Shown in pieces: positions 1 to 63,334 of a stretch of DNA of 64,000 nucleotides. The notes below the pieces were generated by a model. The model did no database searches and was not told where the DNA came from. It saw only the letters and a program-made list of their open reading frames with translations. The DNA is taken from positions 62,001 through 126,000 of the forward strand of contig NC_080543.1 of NCBI RefSeq assembly GCF_028640845.1. Direction: 5' to 3'. The DNA is from Ahaetulla prasina (Eukaryota; Chordata; Lepidosauria; Squamata; Colubridae). How positions within the stretch are numbered: the first letter of the stretch is position 1; every line of letters begins with the position of its first letter. A program made the position numbers and the translations under genes.

Positions 1-429
1 TCAGCCGGAAGGCAACATAGAAAACGTAAGGCAAATGAAGACACCGTTTCCTGCTGGAGTTGTGGCTCTGGCTTCACAAACCCATCACAAGTTCGCTGCA
101 GAAAATGGGGCGGCTTTCACTCTCTCTGCACGTTACCGGTTGCCCCTAACCCATCGGGAGTTAAGGATTGTCCCCGAAAAGCCAAAATATGACCCTATCT
201 TCAGACCCTACAGCGCTGAAAGTGAGCCGGGGGATGAAATGAGAAACGTTCTCCAGTCCGGTGGTTGAGAAAGGAGCAAATGACTCAACAGCTGTACAAT
301 TGCAAAAAATACAATCGGGGCAGCTTGGCTACATGTTACACTCCCTGTGTCCAAAAAACAGCTTGGAAGGGGAGAAATAATTGTCCAAGGGTTCTGGAGA
401 AAAGCCATTGAGATGGCAAAGAATGGATG
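1..429. other. Unassigned sequence downstream of PDE2A
   Basis: No convincing gene, RNA or known repeat seen; short open frames only. Confidence 0.4.
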
Positions 430-437
430 TTCTGGAG

Positions 438-572
438 CAGGGGTCTCCAACCTTGGCCGCTTTAAGACTTGTGGACTTCAACTCCCAGAATTCCTCAGCC
501 AGCTTTGCTGGCTGAGGAACTCTGGGAGTTGAAGTCCACAAGTCTTAAAGCGGCCAAGGTTGGAGACCCCTG
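438..572. mobile_element. Palindromic hAT-type MITE, 135 bp, 8-bp TSD
   Basis: Ends CAGGGGTCTCC and GGAGACCCCTG; the two arms are almost perfectly complementary with a short TTTGCTGG centre. Flanked by direct repeats ttctggag (430-437 and 573-580), the 8-bp duplication typical of hAT transposition. Both arms share the copy-specific GGCCGC / GCGGCC variant. Confidence 0.9.
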
Positions 573-646
573 TTCTGGAGAACGTTCTTAAGTAAGCTGA
601 AGAAGCTGGCAAACCTGGTTTAGATCCTGGTCTAAGATTCTAACGC

Positions 647-773
647 ACTGTTTCCCAACCTTGGTCACTTGGAAGAGGGGTGGACTTCAACTCCCAGAAT
701 TCCCCCCCTGGCTTGAGATGCCTGGCGAGGAATTCTGGGAGTTGGAGTCCACCAGTGGTCAAGGTTGAGATCC
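647..773. mobile_element. Diverged relative of the palindromic MITE
   Basis: Carries the ACTTCAACTCCCAGAATTC core on one side and its complement on the other, with a weaker hairpin. Ends are variant (TTTCCCAACC / AAGGTTGAG). Confidence 0.6.
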
Positions 774-892
774 ACAGGTGTAAAAGGCACCTGTTTGCTT
801 CTTCTCTCCCTGCACTATTCAAATTCACCTGGCTTGACTATTGAAAGTTGGTGGTGTCGTTTCCTGACCTACTGTGGTGGGAGTAGAATCGA

Positions 893-1462
893 ATCGAATA
901 ACAGAGTTGGAAGGTACCTTAGAGGTCTTCTAGGCCAACCCCCTGCTCAGGCAGGAAACCCTACACCACTTCAGACAAATGGCTATCTAATCTCTTCTTA
1001 AAAACTTCCAGTGTTGGAGCATTCACAACTTCTGCAGGCAAGTTGTTCCACTTATTGATTGTTCTAACTGTCAGGAAATTTCTCCTTAGTTCTAAGTTGC
1101 TTTTTTCTTTGATGAGTTTCCACCCATTGCTTCTTGTTCTACCCTCAGGTGCTTTGGAGAACAGCCTGATTCCCTCTTCTTTGTGGCAACCCCTGAGATA
1201 TTGGAACACAGCTATCATGTCTCCCCTAGTCCTTCTTTTTATTAAACTAGACATACGCAGTTCCTGCAACCGTTCTTCATATGTTTTAGCCTCCAGTCCC
1301 CTAATCATCTTGGTTGCTCTTCTCTGCACTCTTTCTAGAGTCTCAACATCTTTTTTATATTTTGGCGACCAAAATTGGATGCCGTATTCCAAGTGTGGCC
1401 TTACCAAGGCCTTATAAAGCGGTATTAACACTTCACATGATCTGGATTCTAACACGTCTTGT
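893..1462 (-). mobile_element. CR1 LINE 3' fragment
   Basis: Translates on the minus strand to the C-terminal part of a CR1 reverse-transcriptase ORF ([51 protein letters not shown]), followed by the CR1 3' end GGAAGGTACCTTAGAGGTC read on the opposite strand. Confidence 0.9.
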
Positions 1463-1905
1463 GTGGAAGACCACACAAACTCTAGAGACACAAGTGTAAC
1501 AAAGTTAAAAGAAAAAACCAAGAATACAACTGACGTTCTTGCTCCTCCAGCCAAAACTATTGGGGGGGAAAAAATGGAAAATCCACCTGGTCTACTCTAC
1601 GGTTCTTATTTCCCTACAAATATTTTAAGAGCAGTTCTTGGCCACCTCAAAGCTGTCCGCTAACAATTGAGTTAAAAGGATTTAAAACTGGGTTGGGTTG
1701 TACGGACTGATAGGTTGTAGTTTTGCATCACTACCCAACAAAACAGATAACAATTCCTTGTTAGGGATACACACAAGCGTAGGCCTCTACGAGGTTCTTA
1801 CTCCACTTGACAATGAAATATGGGCAACAAGGTGCCCACTGAAAGGAACAGCCACTTCTAAAAAAGAAGAACTTACTTAGATGACCTTCACTCACTCATC
1901 TGGAC
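1463..1905. other. Unassigned sequence
   Basis: No gene or recognised repeat seen between the CR1 fragment and the hairpin repeats. Confidence 0.35.
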
Positions 1906-1907
1906 AC

Positions 1908-2270
1908 TCCCTTCTAGCACTGATGATGTTCCCTAGTTGGGTCATGAAACGTCTGCAAGAAAACCACCAAGCTCAGAGACCACCAAGGACCCACAGCCCC
2001 ATTCCTCCTCCTCTTCCTCCTCTGTACAAACCGCACATCCTTCTAGCACCGATGATGTCAAATAGTTGGGTCATGAAGCGTCTGCAGGAAAACAACCAAG
2101 CTCAGCTAGGAACCAAGGACCCCACAGTTCTTTTCCTCCTCCTCCTCCTCCTTCTCCACTCTGCATACCATAATCCTTTCTAGCACTGATGATGTTACCT
2201 AGTTGGGTCTTGAAACGTCTGCAAGAAAACAAGCAAGCTCAGAGAGCAACAAGGAGCTCACTGTTCAACC
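1908..2270 (+). repeat. Three tandem copies of a hammerhead-like hairpin repeat (type B)
   Basis: About 130-bp units each contain CTGATGATG, a CCTAGTTGGG hairpin, TGAAACGTCTGCAAG and CAAGCTCAG. Cores: 1920-1953, 2050-2082 (degenerate: CCGATGA, GAAGC) and 2186-2219. Confidence 0.75.
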
Positions 2271-2284
2271 CTGAGTTACAAATA

Positions 2285-2393
2285 TTTTCTCCTGTTGCGC
2301 GTAAAATGGGGTAAAACTCACTTAACAACTGCCTGGCTTAGCAACGAAAAATTTGGGCTCAACTACGGTCGTCACTTGAGGACTACCTGCATT
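2285..2393. mobile_element. Fragment of the tacctg-ended MITE (type T)
   Basis: Ends with GAGGACTACCTGCA and contains the phrases ACTTAACAACTGCC and CTTAGCAACG shared with many fragments in this window. Confidence 0.5.
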
Positions 2394-2764
2394 TGGTACA
2401 AACCCGCTGTCTAGATTTGAAAAAAGTTGACGAATTGGTTGGATGTGAATTTGCTAATTCAGAGCTTTGCATTCGTTGTTTGGTAGAATTCGGAGTCGAA
2501 ATGTGGAGAAAATGAAAATGAACCTTAGGGAGTCGATTTCTCCCCCTCCCTAAAGTTTCCAAAGCTGTTTTGGGTGCGGGGGGGCAGCCCTCCCAACCCT
2601 CCCCAAGGAGAACCCAAGGCTCCCTTACGTTTTACATCAGAAAAGGTGCCAACCAGACATTCCTCTTTCTCGGCAAGTGGGTGACCTTCTAGGCGCCTTC
2701 AGAAACCGCGTATCTATCCTCCAGAGAGAAAGGTACAAATTAGGGCAGGTGGGAGGACGCCCAG

Positions 2765-2920
2765 GTGCTTTTCCCAAAAGGCAACTGGATTTTCTTATTA
2801 TTATTATTTTTTTCCCCCTCCAGTTCTTCAGAAGCTTCTTGGGATGAGAAGCGAAATGTTTTCGAGGAGGAAAAAAAACACCAAGAAAGTCCAGTTGCTT
2901 TTTTTGGGAGAGAAAAAAAC
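2765..2920 (+). repeat. Type C hairpin repeat, degenerate
   Basis: Inverted flanks GGCAACTGGATTTTC and GAAAGTCCAGTTGC enclose AGAAGCTTCTTGGGATGAG and GCGAAATGTTTTC, a decayed copy of the structures at 11.8, 12.2 and 44.6 kb. Confidence 0.55.
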
Positions 2921-2959
2921 ACAAAACCCCACTTCTGGGATAACCCAGAAGTTAGAGAG

Positions 2960-3808
2960 CAGGGGTCTCCAACCTTGGCAACTTTAAGGCTTGGAGGACT
3001 TCAACTCCCAGAATTCCCCAGCCAGCCTTCATAATAATAACAGAGTTGGAAGGGACCTTGGAGGTCTTCTAGTCCAACCCCCTGCTCAGGCAGGAAACCC
3101 TACACCACTTCAGACAAATGGCTATCCAACATTTTCTCAAAAATTTCCAGTGTTGGAGCATTTACAACTTCTGCAGGCAAGTTGTTCCACTGATTAATTG
3201 TTCTAACTGTCAGGAAATTTCTCCTTAGTTCTAAGTTGCTTCTCTCCTTGATTAGTTTCCACCCATTGCTTCTTGTTCTACCTTCAGGTGCTTTGGAGAA
3301 TAGCTTGACTCCCTCTTCTTTGTGGCAACCCCTGAGATATTGGAACACTGCTATCATGTCTCCCCTAGTCCTTCTTTTCATTAAACTAGGCATACCGAGT
3401 TCCTGCAACCATTCTTCATATGTTTTAGCCTCCAGTCCCCTAATCATCTTTGCTGCTCTTCTCTGCACTCTTTCTAGAGTCTCAGCATCTTTTTTACATC
3501 GTGGCGACCAAAACTGGATGCAATATTCCAAGTGTGGCCTTACCAAGGCATTATAAAGCGGTATTAACACTTCACGTGATCTTGATTCTATCCCTCTGTT
3601 TATGCAACCCAGAACTGTGTTGGCTTTTTTGGTAGCGGCTGCATATTGTTGGCTTGTATTTAAATGGTTGTCCATTAGGACTCCAAGATCCCTCTCACAG
3701 TTACTACTATTGAGCAAGGTACCACATATACTGTACAGCTTTGCTGGCTGGGAAATTCTGGGAATTGAAGTCCTCCAGGCTTCTAGTTGCCAAGGTTGGA
3801 GACCCCTG
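2960..3808. mobile_element. Palindromic MITE split by a CR1 insertion
   Basis: The left arm (2960-3028) and right arm (3736-3808) are complementary halves of the 135-bp MITE. A CR1 sits at the loop, so the MITE was present first. Confidence 0.75.
3029..3735 (-). mobile_element. CR1 LINE 3' fragment inside a MITE
   Basis: Minus-strand frame of about 205 codons with CR1 RT C-terminal motifs (ERDLGVLMDNHLN, YAAATKKANTVLGCINRG, RPHLEYCIQFWSP). No stop within this stretch, so it is fairly young. Confidence 0.92.
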
Positions 3809-3814
3809 GCTCAG

Positions 3815-4193
3815 AGGATGGAGAATCCCCACAGATGTGGGTGGCAAGAACTCCGTGCCGGATCAATCGAGACCACAAGAAAACCAGAACTGACGGTTAA
3901 AACCGGGGCGACACCAGAGCGAGCCGGACCCTAAAATGCAGAATTGGGAACCGGAGTGAAATGGGTAACAAACCAGAAGGGGAGATGTTGCTTTGCAGCA
4001 GGTCAAGTTCACGGCATAATTTTTTTAAAAAAAAGATCCTGGGTTTTTTTTTCCTTCTTCTTTCCAAACTCAGCCCCCCCACCCGACTCTTTCCCTGGGG
4101 AACGGGGGAGGGAGGGGGTGAAAGTTGCACTTGTGTGTGTGGGGGAGGGTGGGGAGATGGGGTGGAGGGTGGGTGGGGGGTCTGCGGCAGGCT
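3815..4193 (-). other. Non-repeat sequence after the stop codon, probable 3' UTR
   Basis: About 380 bp directly downstream of the PDE2A stop with no recognised repeat except short homopolymer and G-rich runs. No second gene is visible. The transcript end is not defined. Confidence 0.4.
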
Positions 4194-56901
<52,708 letters not shown>

Positions 56902-57113
56902 CTGGAAGGACGAAAAGTGGGATTAATGAAAAACAGAAGTCAAAGGAGCAAATTTGGAATTTCAGTCCCAATTCAATTCCTCGATCCCCAACTGGGAATA
57001 AAAGCTGGGGAGAATGGCTGAAGGGAGAACCGTCCCAGAAAAGAAATCCCTGTTTGGTTCTGGGATAAGAGACCACCAGGAGATTCCCACAGGAGAAGGG
57101 TAGTGTTGTGACC

Positions 57114-57732
57114 CAGGCCCAAGTAGGTCGTATTAAACGCAATCAGTTCAAAAACAAACAGACTTTATTAGAACAGCTGAGAATTAAACTCATTCTCTGA
57201 GTAGTCCAAACTAAATCAAAGCAAATTCTTCATAACACAATTCTTCAGTCTTATCGCTAACCTTGGTCTAATTAGGCAAACTGACAAAGGCTTTTCTTGG
57301 CAAAAGTTCAGAAGCAGAAGACGCCGACAAGAAATAAATGCAGCAAGACAAAGAGCAAGGCTATCAACGTTGTTTTCCGACAAAGAGCCCAAACGCCGTT
57401 GCTGGTCTTTTAAGCCTTATGGGAGGAGCCAATCATCTCTTGGCTTTACTCCTGAGTCGTCCTCTTTGCTTTAGCTGCTCTTGCTTTCTGGCAGCTCTTC
57501 TCATGCGTGCATTAGGAACAGGCTCCTCCTGTTCCTCTGCCTCACTACTATCAGTATCTGGAGGCTCCGGAGTCTGTACCTCAGTCCCCAATGGCCATGG
57601 CCCCACCTCTGCCTCCTACACAAAGCCCTCATCTGGGCCTTCCCCAGCCTCCAGGACTGGCCCATGAGCTCCTCAGCCTCATCGCTGTCTGACTCCGTTG
57701 CCAGCTCCGCAGGTTGCTGGCGGACCACAACA
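57114..57732 (-). mobile_element. Solo LTR, 619 bp, 5-bp TSD
   Basis: On the minus strand it begins TGTTGTGGTCCGCCAGCA and ends GGGTCACAACA, so it has TG...CA ends with a 7-bp inverted terminus. Flanked by ggtag on both sides (57109-57113 and 57733-57737). An AATAAA lies at 57164-57169 and a TTAAAAG TATA-like site near 57406-57412. An acidic frame occupies the first 350 bp. No internal retroviral genes are present. Confidence 0.92.
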
Positions 57733-57846
57733 GGTAGCCTCGGAAGCTGGACAAACATCCCAAAGGAAAAGCCCCAGCCAAGGTTTGATTGACCTTCAGC
57801 CCTAAGTAGGAACGGCAGGGAGTCGCAGCAGCAATTCCAGAGACAA

Positions 57847-58110
57847 TCTAGTCTAGTGGTTAAAGGCAACAGGCTAGAAACAAGCGATTTCTAAGTCCTG
57901 ACCTAGGTAAGACAGACTTTGGGCCAATCATTAGGAGGCGGTGAGTTCTAGTCCTACCCTAGGCATGAAACTGGGTGACTTTGGGCCAATCACCAGGTGA
58001 TGGTGAATTCTAGTTCTGCCTTAGGCATGAAGTCCACCTGGTCTCTCTCACGTAGCCCAACCTACCTGACAAGGTTGTTGTGAGAAAAGGCCCACAAAGT
58101 ATGGTATAAA
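57847..58110 (+). mobile_element. tRNA-derived SINE, partly duplicated
   Basis: Box A like TCTAGTGGTTAAAGGC, two box-B-like GGTGAGTTCTAGTCC / GGTGAATTCTAGTTC segments, and the body CCTACCTGACAAGGTTGTTG. Related to 39.4-40.0 kb. Confidence 0.78.
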
Positions 58111-58685
58111 AGTCAAGGTGCACCATGGAAGAAACACACCTGAGAAAAGGTGAAGTTTCCATCCCACCTCGTGCCTGCCATCTTCACTTTTTAGACCGCC
58201 CCCCCAACTCCAACTGAAGAGGGAGACCAACTTCTCTCTCTCTGGTTCTCCAAACTTAACTGGCCGTTTCTTTGCTTTGGGCCACCTGTCCGTAGATTCA
58301 CCTGAAGCAGGTAAACGTTTTATCCCTTGAACTGAATTGGAACTTGGTTCCTTGAAATCACGAAATCCGACTAATCAACCAAAGGATTTTTGGCTTCTAT
58401 TCCTTCCCTCTCATGCTGGAAGTTGGTTTTCTCCCCAAAGAATTGCCTAGTTCTTCTTGAGAGCTTCTTGGCTTTGTGTGTGTGTTTGTGTGTGTATGTT
58501 TGGGTTGCTTTCATCCTGAGAGATGAAAAACATCATCTCCGGCAGTTTTTTTTTTTGCCTTTGGCGAGTGGAGAACCGTTTCTCATTCATTCTTATTCTG
58601 CTCGGCTGCCTTCACAGATGTGGGGCAATAAATTTGGCTCTGATAAGTGAATGAAAAATCACCAAAGCTGGACAAGGTTCAAGAT
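58111..58685. other. Intron sequence, no assigned feature
   Basis: Nothing recognised except a short TGTG run near 58477. Confidence 0.35.
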
Positions 58686-58689
58686 CCAG

Positions 58690-58925
58690 GGAGAGAGACA
58701 GAGAGACAGACAAAGAAACAGAGACAAGAGAGAAAGAGAGAGAGAAGAGAGGAGAGAAGAAAGAGGAGAGAGAGAGGAGAGAAGAGAGAGAGAGAGAGGC
58801 AGAGAGGAGAGAGAGAAGAGAGAGAGGGGCAGAGAAGAGAGGAGAGAGAGGTGAGAAGAGAGAGAGAAGACAGAGAGAGAGAGACAAAGAAGAGAGAAGA
58901 GAGAGAGGAAAGAAGAGGAGATAAA
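58690..58925. repeat. GA-rich microsatellite
   Basis: GAGAGA, AGAAGAG and GGAGAGAG blocks. Confidence 0.93.
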
Positions 58926-59149
58926 CAGTTTCATAGAACATAGAATAAGAGTTGGAAGAGACCTTGGAGTCTTCTAATCCAACCCCCCACTGCTCGAGCA
59001 GTATATCCTACACCATTTCAGATAAATAGGTTGTCCAGTCTCTTTGTGAAAGCCTCCAGTGATGAAGCACTCAAAACTTCTAAAGTTATTCTATTCTGGA
59101 GGCAAGTCATTCCACCGGTTGATTGCTCTTGAAGTTAGGAATTTTTATT

Positions 59150-59354
59150 TATTTTTTTATTTTATTTTATTTTATTTTATTTTGTATATATAAGCATAAG
59201 CATGAAGTAACTATATAATATATAAGCATATATATGAGTATAAATATGTAATAACTATATAAATTGGATATAATGAAAGGAAACAGTAGGACAGGAACGG
59301 TAGGCACGTTTGTGCTCTTATGCACGCCCCTTACAGACCTCTTAGGAATGGAAA
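59150..59354 (-). mobile_element. LINE 3' tail inserted in CR1
   Basis: ACAGTAGGACAGGAACGGTA and TTATGCACGCCCCTTAC match the complement of the 3' end of the LINE at 52.1-52.3 kb; TTTTA run at the tail. Confidence 0.8.
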
Positions 59355-59771
59355 TTCCTAGTTCTAGTTCTAGGTTGCTACTCTCCTTGGTTAGTTCCCA
59401 TCGTTTCTCGTCTTGCCTTTTGGTGCCTTGGAGAATAGTTTGACCCCCTTCCTCCTCTCTGGGGCAGCCCCTCAAATATTGGACCACTGCTCTCATGTCT
59501 CCCCTGGTCCTTCTCTTCCCTAGACCAGCCATGTCCAGTTCTTGCAACCGTTCATCATATGTTTTATAGCTTCCAGTCCCCTCATCATCCTGGTTGCTCT
59601 TCTCTGCACTCTTTCTAGAGTCTCAACCTCTTTTTTTATAGTGTGGTGACCAAAACTGGAAGCAGCATTCCAGGTGTGGCCTTACCAAGGTTTTATAAAG
59701 TGATACTAATACTTCACGTGGTTTTGATTCTATGTCTCTGTTTATGCAACCTAGGAATTATTAGTTTTTTC

Positions 59772-60102
59772 CAGAGGTGGGTTTCAGCAGGTTCTGACCA
59801 GTTCTGGAGAACTGGTAGCGGAAATTTTGAGTTGTTTGGAGAACCGGTAGTAAAAATTCTGACTGGCCCTGTTGAGTCCTCGGAGATACGATCCCACTCT
59901 TATCTATTCTCTGCCTCCTGAGTCCCAGCCGATCGGGAGGAAATGGGGATTTTGCAGTATCTTTCCCCTGGAGTGGGGTGGAAATGGAGATTTTACAATA
60001 TCCTTCCCCTGTCACACCCACCAAGCCACGCCCACTAAGCCATGTCACGCCTATCAAGCCACACCCACAGAACCGGTAGTAAAAAAAATTGAAACCCACG
60101 AC
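59772..60102. mobile_element. CAGTGGTGGG-type hAT MITE, ~330 bp
   Basis: Starts CAGAGGTGGGTTTCAGC and ends GAAACCCACGACTG. The target is the CR1 TTTTTT stretch, so the duplication cannot be read exactly. Confidence 0.75.
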
Positions 60103-60384
60103 TGGCTTTTTTGGCTCCTTCCAACCACGGCTGCTTCACGTTTAAGTGATTGTCCAAAGTCCCTCTCACAGTTAATGTTTTTGAGCCAAGTTTCACCTAA
60201 TCTGTACTTGTCCCTTTCGTTTTTCCTGCCTCGGTGTAAAACCTTGCTTTTTTCCACATTAAATTTCCTGTTGTGGGATTGGGGCCCGTTGTTTAAGTCT
60301 GCCAAGATCTTTTTTGGATCCTGACCTTGTCTTCTTGGGTGTCGGCTACTCCTAGCAGCTTAGTGTCATCTGCAAATTTATTTA

Positions 60385-60780
60385 TTTATTTATTTATTTT
60401 GTCACAACAATATATGTAGGTATCATACAAAAAGATTATATAGTATATAAACATATATGAGTAAATATAAGGAGGTATAAGCATATATATAGGAAGAAGA
60501 AAAGAAAAACAATAGGACAGGAACGGTAGGCACGTTTGTGCGCTTATGCACGCCCCTTATGGTCCCCTTAGGAATGAGGTGAGGTCAATAGTAGATAGTT
60601 TTTGGTTAAAGCTTTTGGGATTATGGGAAGAGACCACAGAGACAGGTAAAGTATTCCAAGCACTGATGATTCTGTTACAGAAGTCATATTTTCTGCAATC
60701 TAGATTAAAGCGGTTGACATTAAGTTTAAATCTATTAGTTGCTCTAGTATTATTGCAATTAAAGCTGAAGTAATTGTAAA
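60385..60780 (-). mobile_element. LINE 3' fragment
   Basis: The complement reads the C-terminal phrase NPKSFNQKLSTIDLTS of the 50-52 kb LINE family, ending in TTTGTCACAACAATATATG on the plus strand. Confidence 0.8.
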
Positions 60781-61258
60781 TTACTTCAAGTAATTAAATT
60801 ACTTAAATTAAATTAAATTAAATTAAAAAGTAAATTGGAAAGGTGTAGTTTCAAGACGCACGTCTCCTTCTTCAGACTAGACCTGAAAAAGGTCTTTAGG
60901 TCAGAAGAGACAAAGCTAAGTGAGATTTGGGGCAGTTTCTCTTCTTCAAATAGACTCCCTGCTCACCTGTGGTGAGGAACATGATCCATTCTTGGTTTTC
61001 CTTTCTTTTGGATGAACAGCTTGTTAAAAAACAGCAACCTGTTGTTAAGATTTATGACCAGAGTCCATTTGGCATTTTAGAGGGGTTTTTTAATATATAT
61101 AATGAAGCATAAAACTACTAATAAAATTCAGGCCATTTGCATTTTTTGGGGAGAAGAGTTTCACAGATGGAAATTCAGAATGGAAAGGGCCTTGGAGATC
61201 TTCCAGCTCAACCTTCTGCCTGGGCAGGAATCCACTACTTTAGTAGGTCCAAAATACT
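60781..61258. other. Intron sequence, no assigned feature
   Basis: An AAATT run near 60790-60825; a weak CR1 end at 61180-61240. No PDE2A exon found. Confidence 0.35.
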
Positions 61259-61266
61259 GTTTAAAC

Positions 61267-61401
61267 CAGGGGTCTCCAACTTTGGCAACTTTAAGCCTGG
61301 AGGACTTTAATTCCCAGAATTCCCCAGCCAGCAAAGCTGGCTGGGGAATTCTGGGAGTTGAAGTCCTCCAGGTTTAAAGTTGCCAAGGTTGGAGACCCCT
61401 G
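61267..61401. mobile_element. Palindromic hAT-type MITE, 135 bp
   Basis: Flanks gtttaaac (61259-61266) and atttaaac (61402-61409) match at seven of eight bases. Both arms carry the GGCAACTTTAAGCCTGGAGG type. Confidence 0.9.
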
Positions 61402-61805
61402 ATTTAAACTGTCCGTCAAAGGGCACCGATATAAGAGAATACATTTAATTCAGTGTTGAAGAGACTCCTTAATCTCACAACACACACATGGATTCAGCCA
61501 GAGCTTCAGCTGGAAGCCCTGAGCATCCTAGACAAAGACAAATCCAAGATCCTAGGGAATTCCTGGAAACCTGGCACTCAGATCAACCAACCATCAATAG
61601 GAACACAGAGATAAATTGCACTTACACAGCATTCAAAAGAGACAATAAATGCTAAGGAGGAAATCGAAAGTTCAGAACATATTCTCTCCCTCAGCCAGCA
61701 CCTAGATAAGCAGGGATTAACCCCAGACAAATAATCAAGCAGAAAACAATACTCTAATCAAGGCATTATCACAGAAAACAACAACACCACCAGACTCCCA
61801 CCCAC
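61402..61805. other. Unassigned repeat-like sequence
   Basis: AC-rich on the plus strand; looks like decayed mobile-element coding sequence, but I cannot name the family. Confidence 0.25.
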
Positions 61806-62560
61806 ACTGGCAAGGCAGTGTAAACAGAACCGGATGCAATATTCCAAGTGTGGTCTTACTAAGGCACTATAAAATGGTACTAACACTTTACGTGATCTTG
61901 ATTCTATCCCTCTGTTAATGGAACCTAGGACTGGTCTTTTTGGCAGCTGCTGCACACAGCTGGCTCCTGTTTAAGTGATTGTCCACTAGGACTCCAAGGT
62001 TTCTCTTGCAATTGCTACTGTTGAGCCAGGTGTCGCCTGTTGTCTACTGATAGTCCTAGAGTTAGAACAGTTTAGAATAGAATAGAATAGAATAGAATAG
62101 AATAGAATAGAATAGAATAGAATAGAATAGAATAGAATAGCAGAGTTGGAAGGGGGACTGGAGGCTAAAACATATGAAGAACAGTTGCAGGAACTGGGTA
62201 TGTCTACTTTAATGAAAAGAAGGACTAGGGGAGACATGATAGCAGTATTCCAATATCTCAGGGGTTGCCACAAAGAAGAGGGAGTCAAGCTATTCTCCAA
62301 AGCACCTGAAGGCAGGACAAGAAGCAATGGGTGGAAATTAATTAAGGAGAGAAGCAACTTAGAATTAAGGAGAAATTTCCTGACAGTTAGAACAATTAAT
62401 AAGTGGAATAACTTGCCTGCAGAAGTTGTGAATGCTCCAACACTGGACATTTTTAAGAAAATGTTGGATAGCCATTTGTCTGAAATGGTGTAGGGTTTCT
62501 TGCCTGGGCAGGGGGTTGGACTAGAAGGCCTCCAAGGTTTCTTCTAACTCTGTTGTTGTT
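61806..62560. mobile_element. Two CR1 fragments around an (AATAG)n run
   Basis: Minus CR1 at 61820-62040, AATAG pentamers at 62070-62140, and a plus CR1 at 62150-62560 (LEAKTYEEQLQELGMSTLMK to NNLPAEVVNAPTLDIF). Confidence 0.87.
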
Positions 62561-63034
62561 GTTGTTGTTATTAAGGAAGAGGCCAGCCAATCAATGAAGT
62601 AGGATGGAGTAACCACGAGAAATGGGGAATGGAAGAATGAAAATTACCCTCCTCCCATCCAGTAGACAGTAAAAGATGAAAAAAAACAAAACCCCAAAGC
62701 CCTCTAGGAATAAGATTAAAGATGTTTAATATAAATATGAATCGGGAACCTTCTTATATCCATTTGGGATGAGAAGATGCCAGGCATCTGTTAAGCGGAG
62801 ATAAGGAACTGCAGAGAAACTAAAGGAATTATTTGAATTAATCTACACATTTGGCGACTGATTTGCAGGGGATTTTTTCCTACCAGGGAATTGAATTGAT
62901 CTGATTGAATCTGACTGAAGTCAATTGAACTGAAAGAATTGGGCAACTGGAAGCATCAAGAGATGAAATGCGCTAGAAAATTAAAAATAAATAAATCCTC
63001 ATATCCACACAAGATTCTTTCACAGTTGAAGTAA
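62561..63034. other. Intron sequence, no assigned feature
   Basis: Short TTG repeats at 62550-62567; otherwise nothing recognised. Confidence 0.35.
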
Positions 63035-63203
63035 GGAATCTAATCTAATCTAATCTAATCTAATCTAATCTAATCTAATCTAATCTAATCTAATCTAATC
63101 TAATCTAATCTACTCTACTCTACTCTACTCTACTCTACTCTAATCTAATCTAATCTAATCTAATCTAATCTAATCTAATCTAATCTAATCTAATCTAATC
63201 TAT
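63035..63203. repeat. (TAATC)n - (TACTC)n - (TAATC)n pentamer array
   Basis: Sixteen or more TAATC units, a central block of about seven TACTC units, then TAATC again. Confidence 0.96.
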
Positions 63204-63334
63204 CATCTCTGTAAGTGGTTCCTCCCCAAGACCAGTGTTTACAATTCAGGGCTGAAAAATAGCCAGTGTAATTCTAATTTTTATAAAAGGATTGCAAAGA
63301 TACAGGACATTTTTCCCATCTTATTTTAACTGGG

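Larger units (their letters stand above)
58945..60375 (-). mobile_element. CR1 LINE carrying two later insertions
   Basis: CR1 segments 58945-59150, 59355-59765 and 60105-60375 are collinear. The last reads DLNNGPQSHNRKFNVEKSKV on the minus strand, the part just after the RT active site. Confidence 0.87.

Noticed and set aside
1..4193. A neighbouring gene (for example CLPB) downstream of PDE2A
   Set aside because: No exon-like conserved peptide was seen; only repeats and short frames.
60960..61020. Candidate PDE2A upstream exon with a CACCTG donor-like site
   Set aside because: The complement gives no PDE2A-like peptide and no fitting acceptor.
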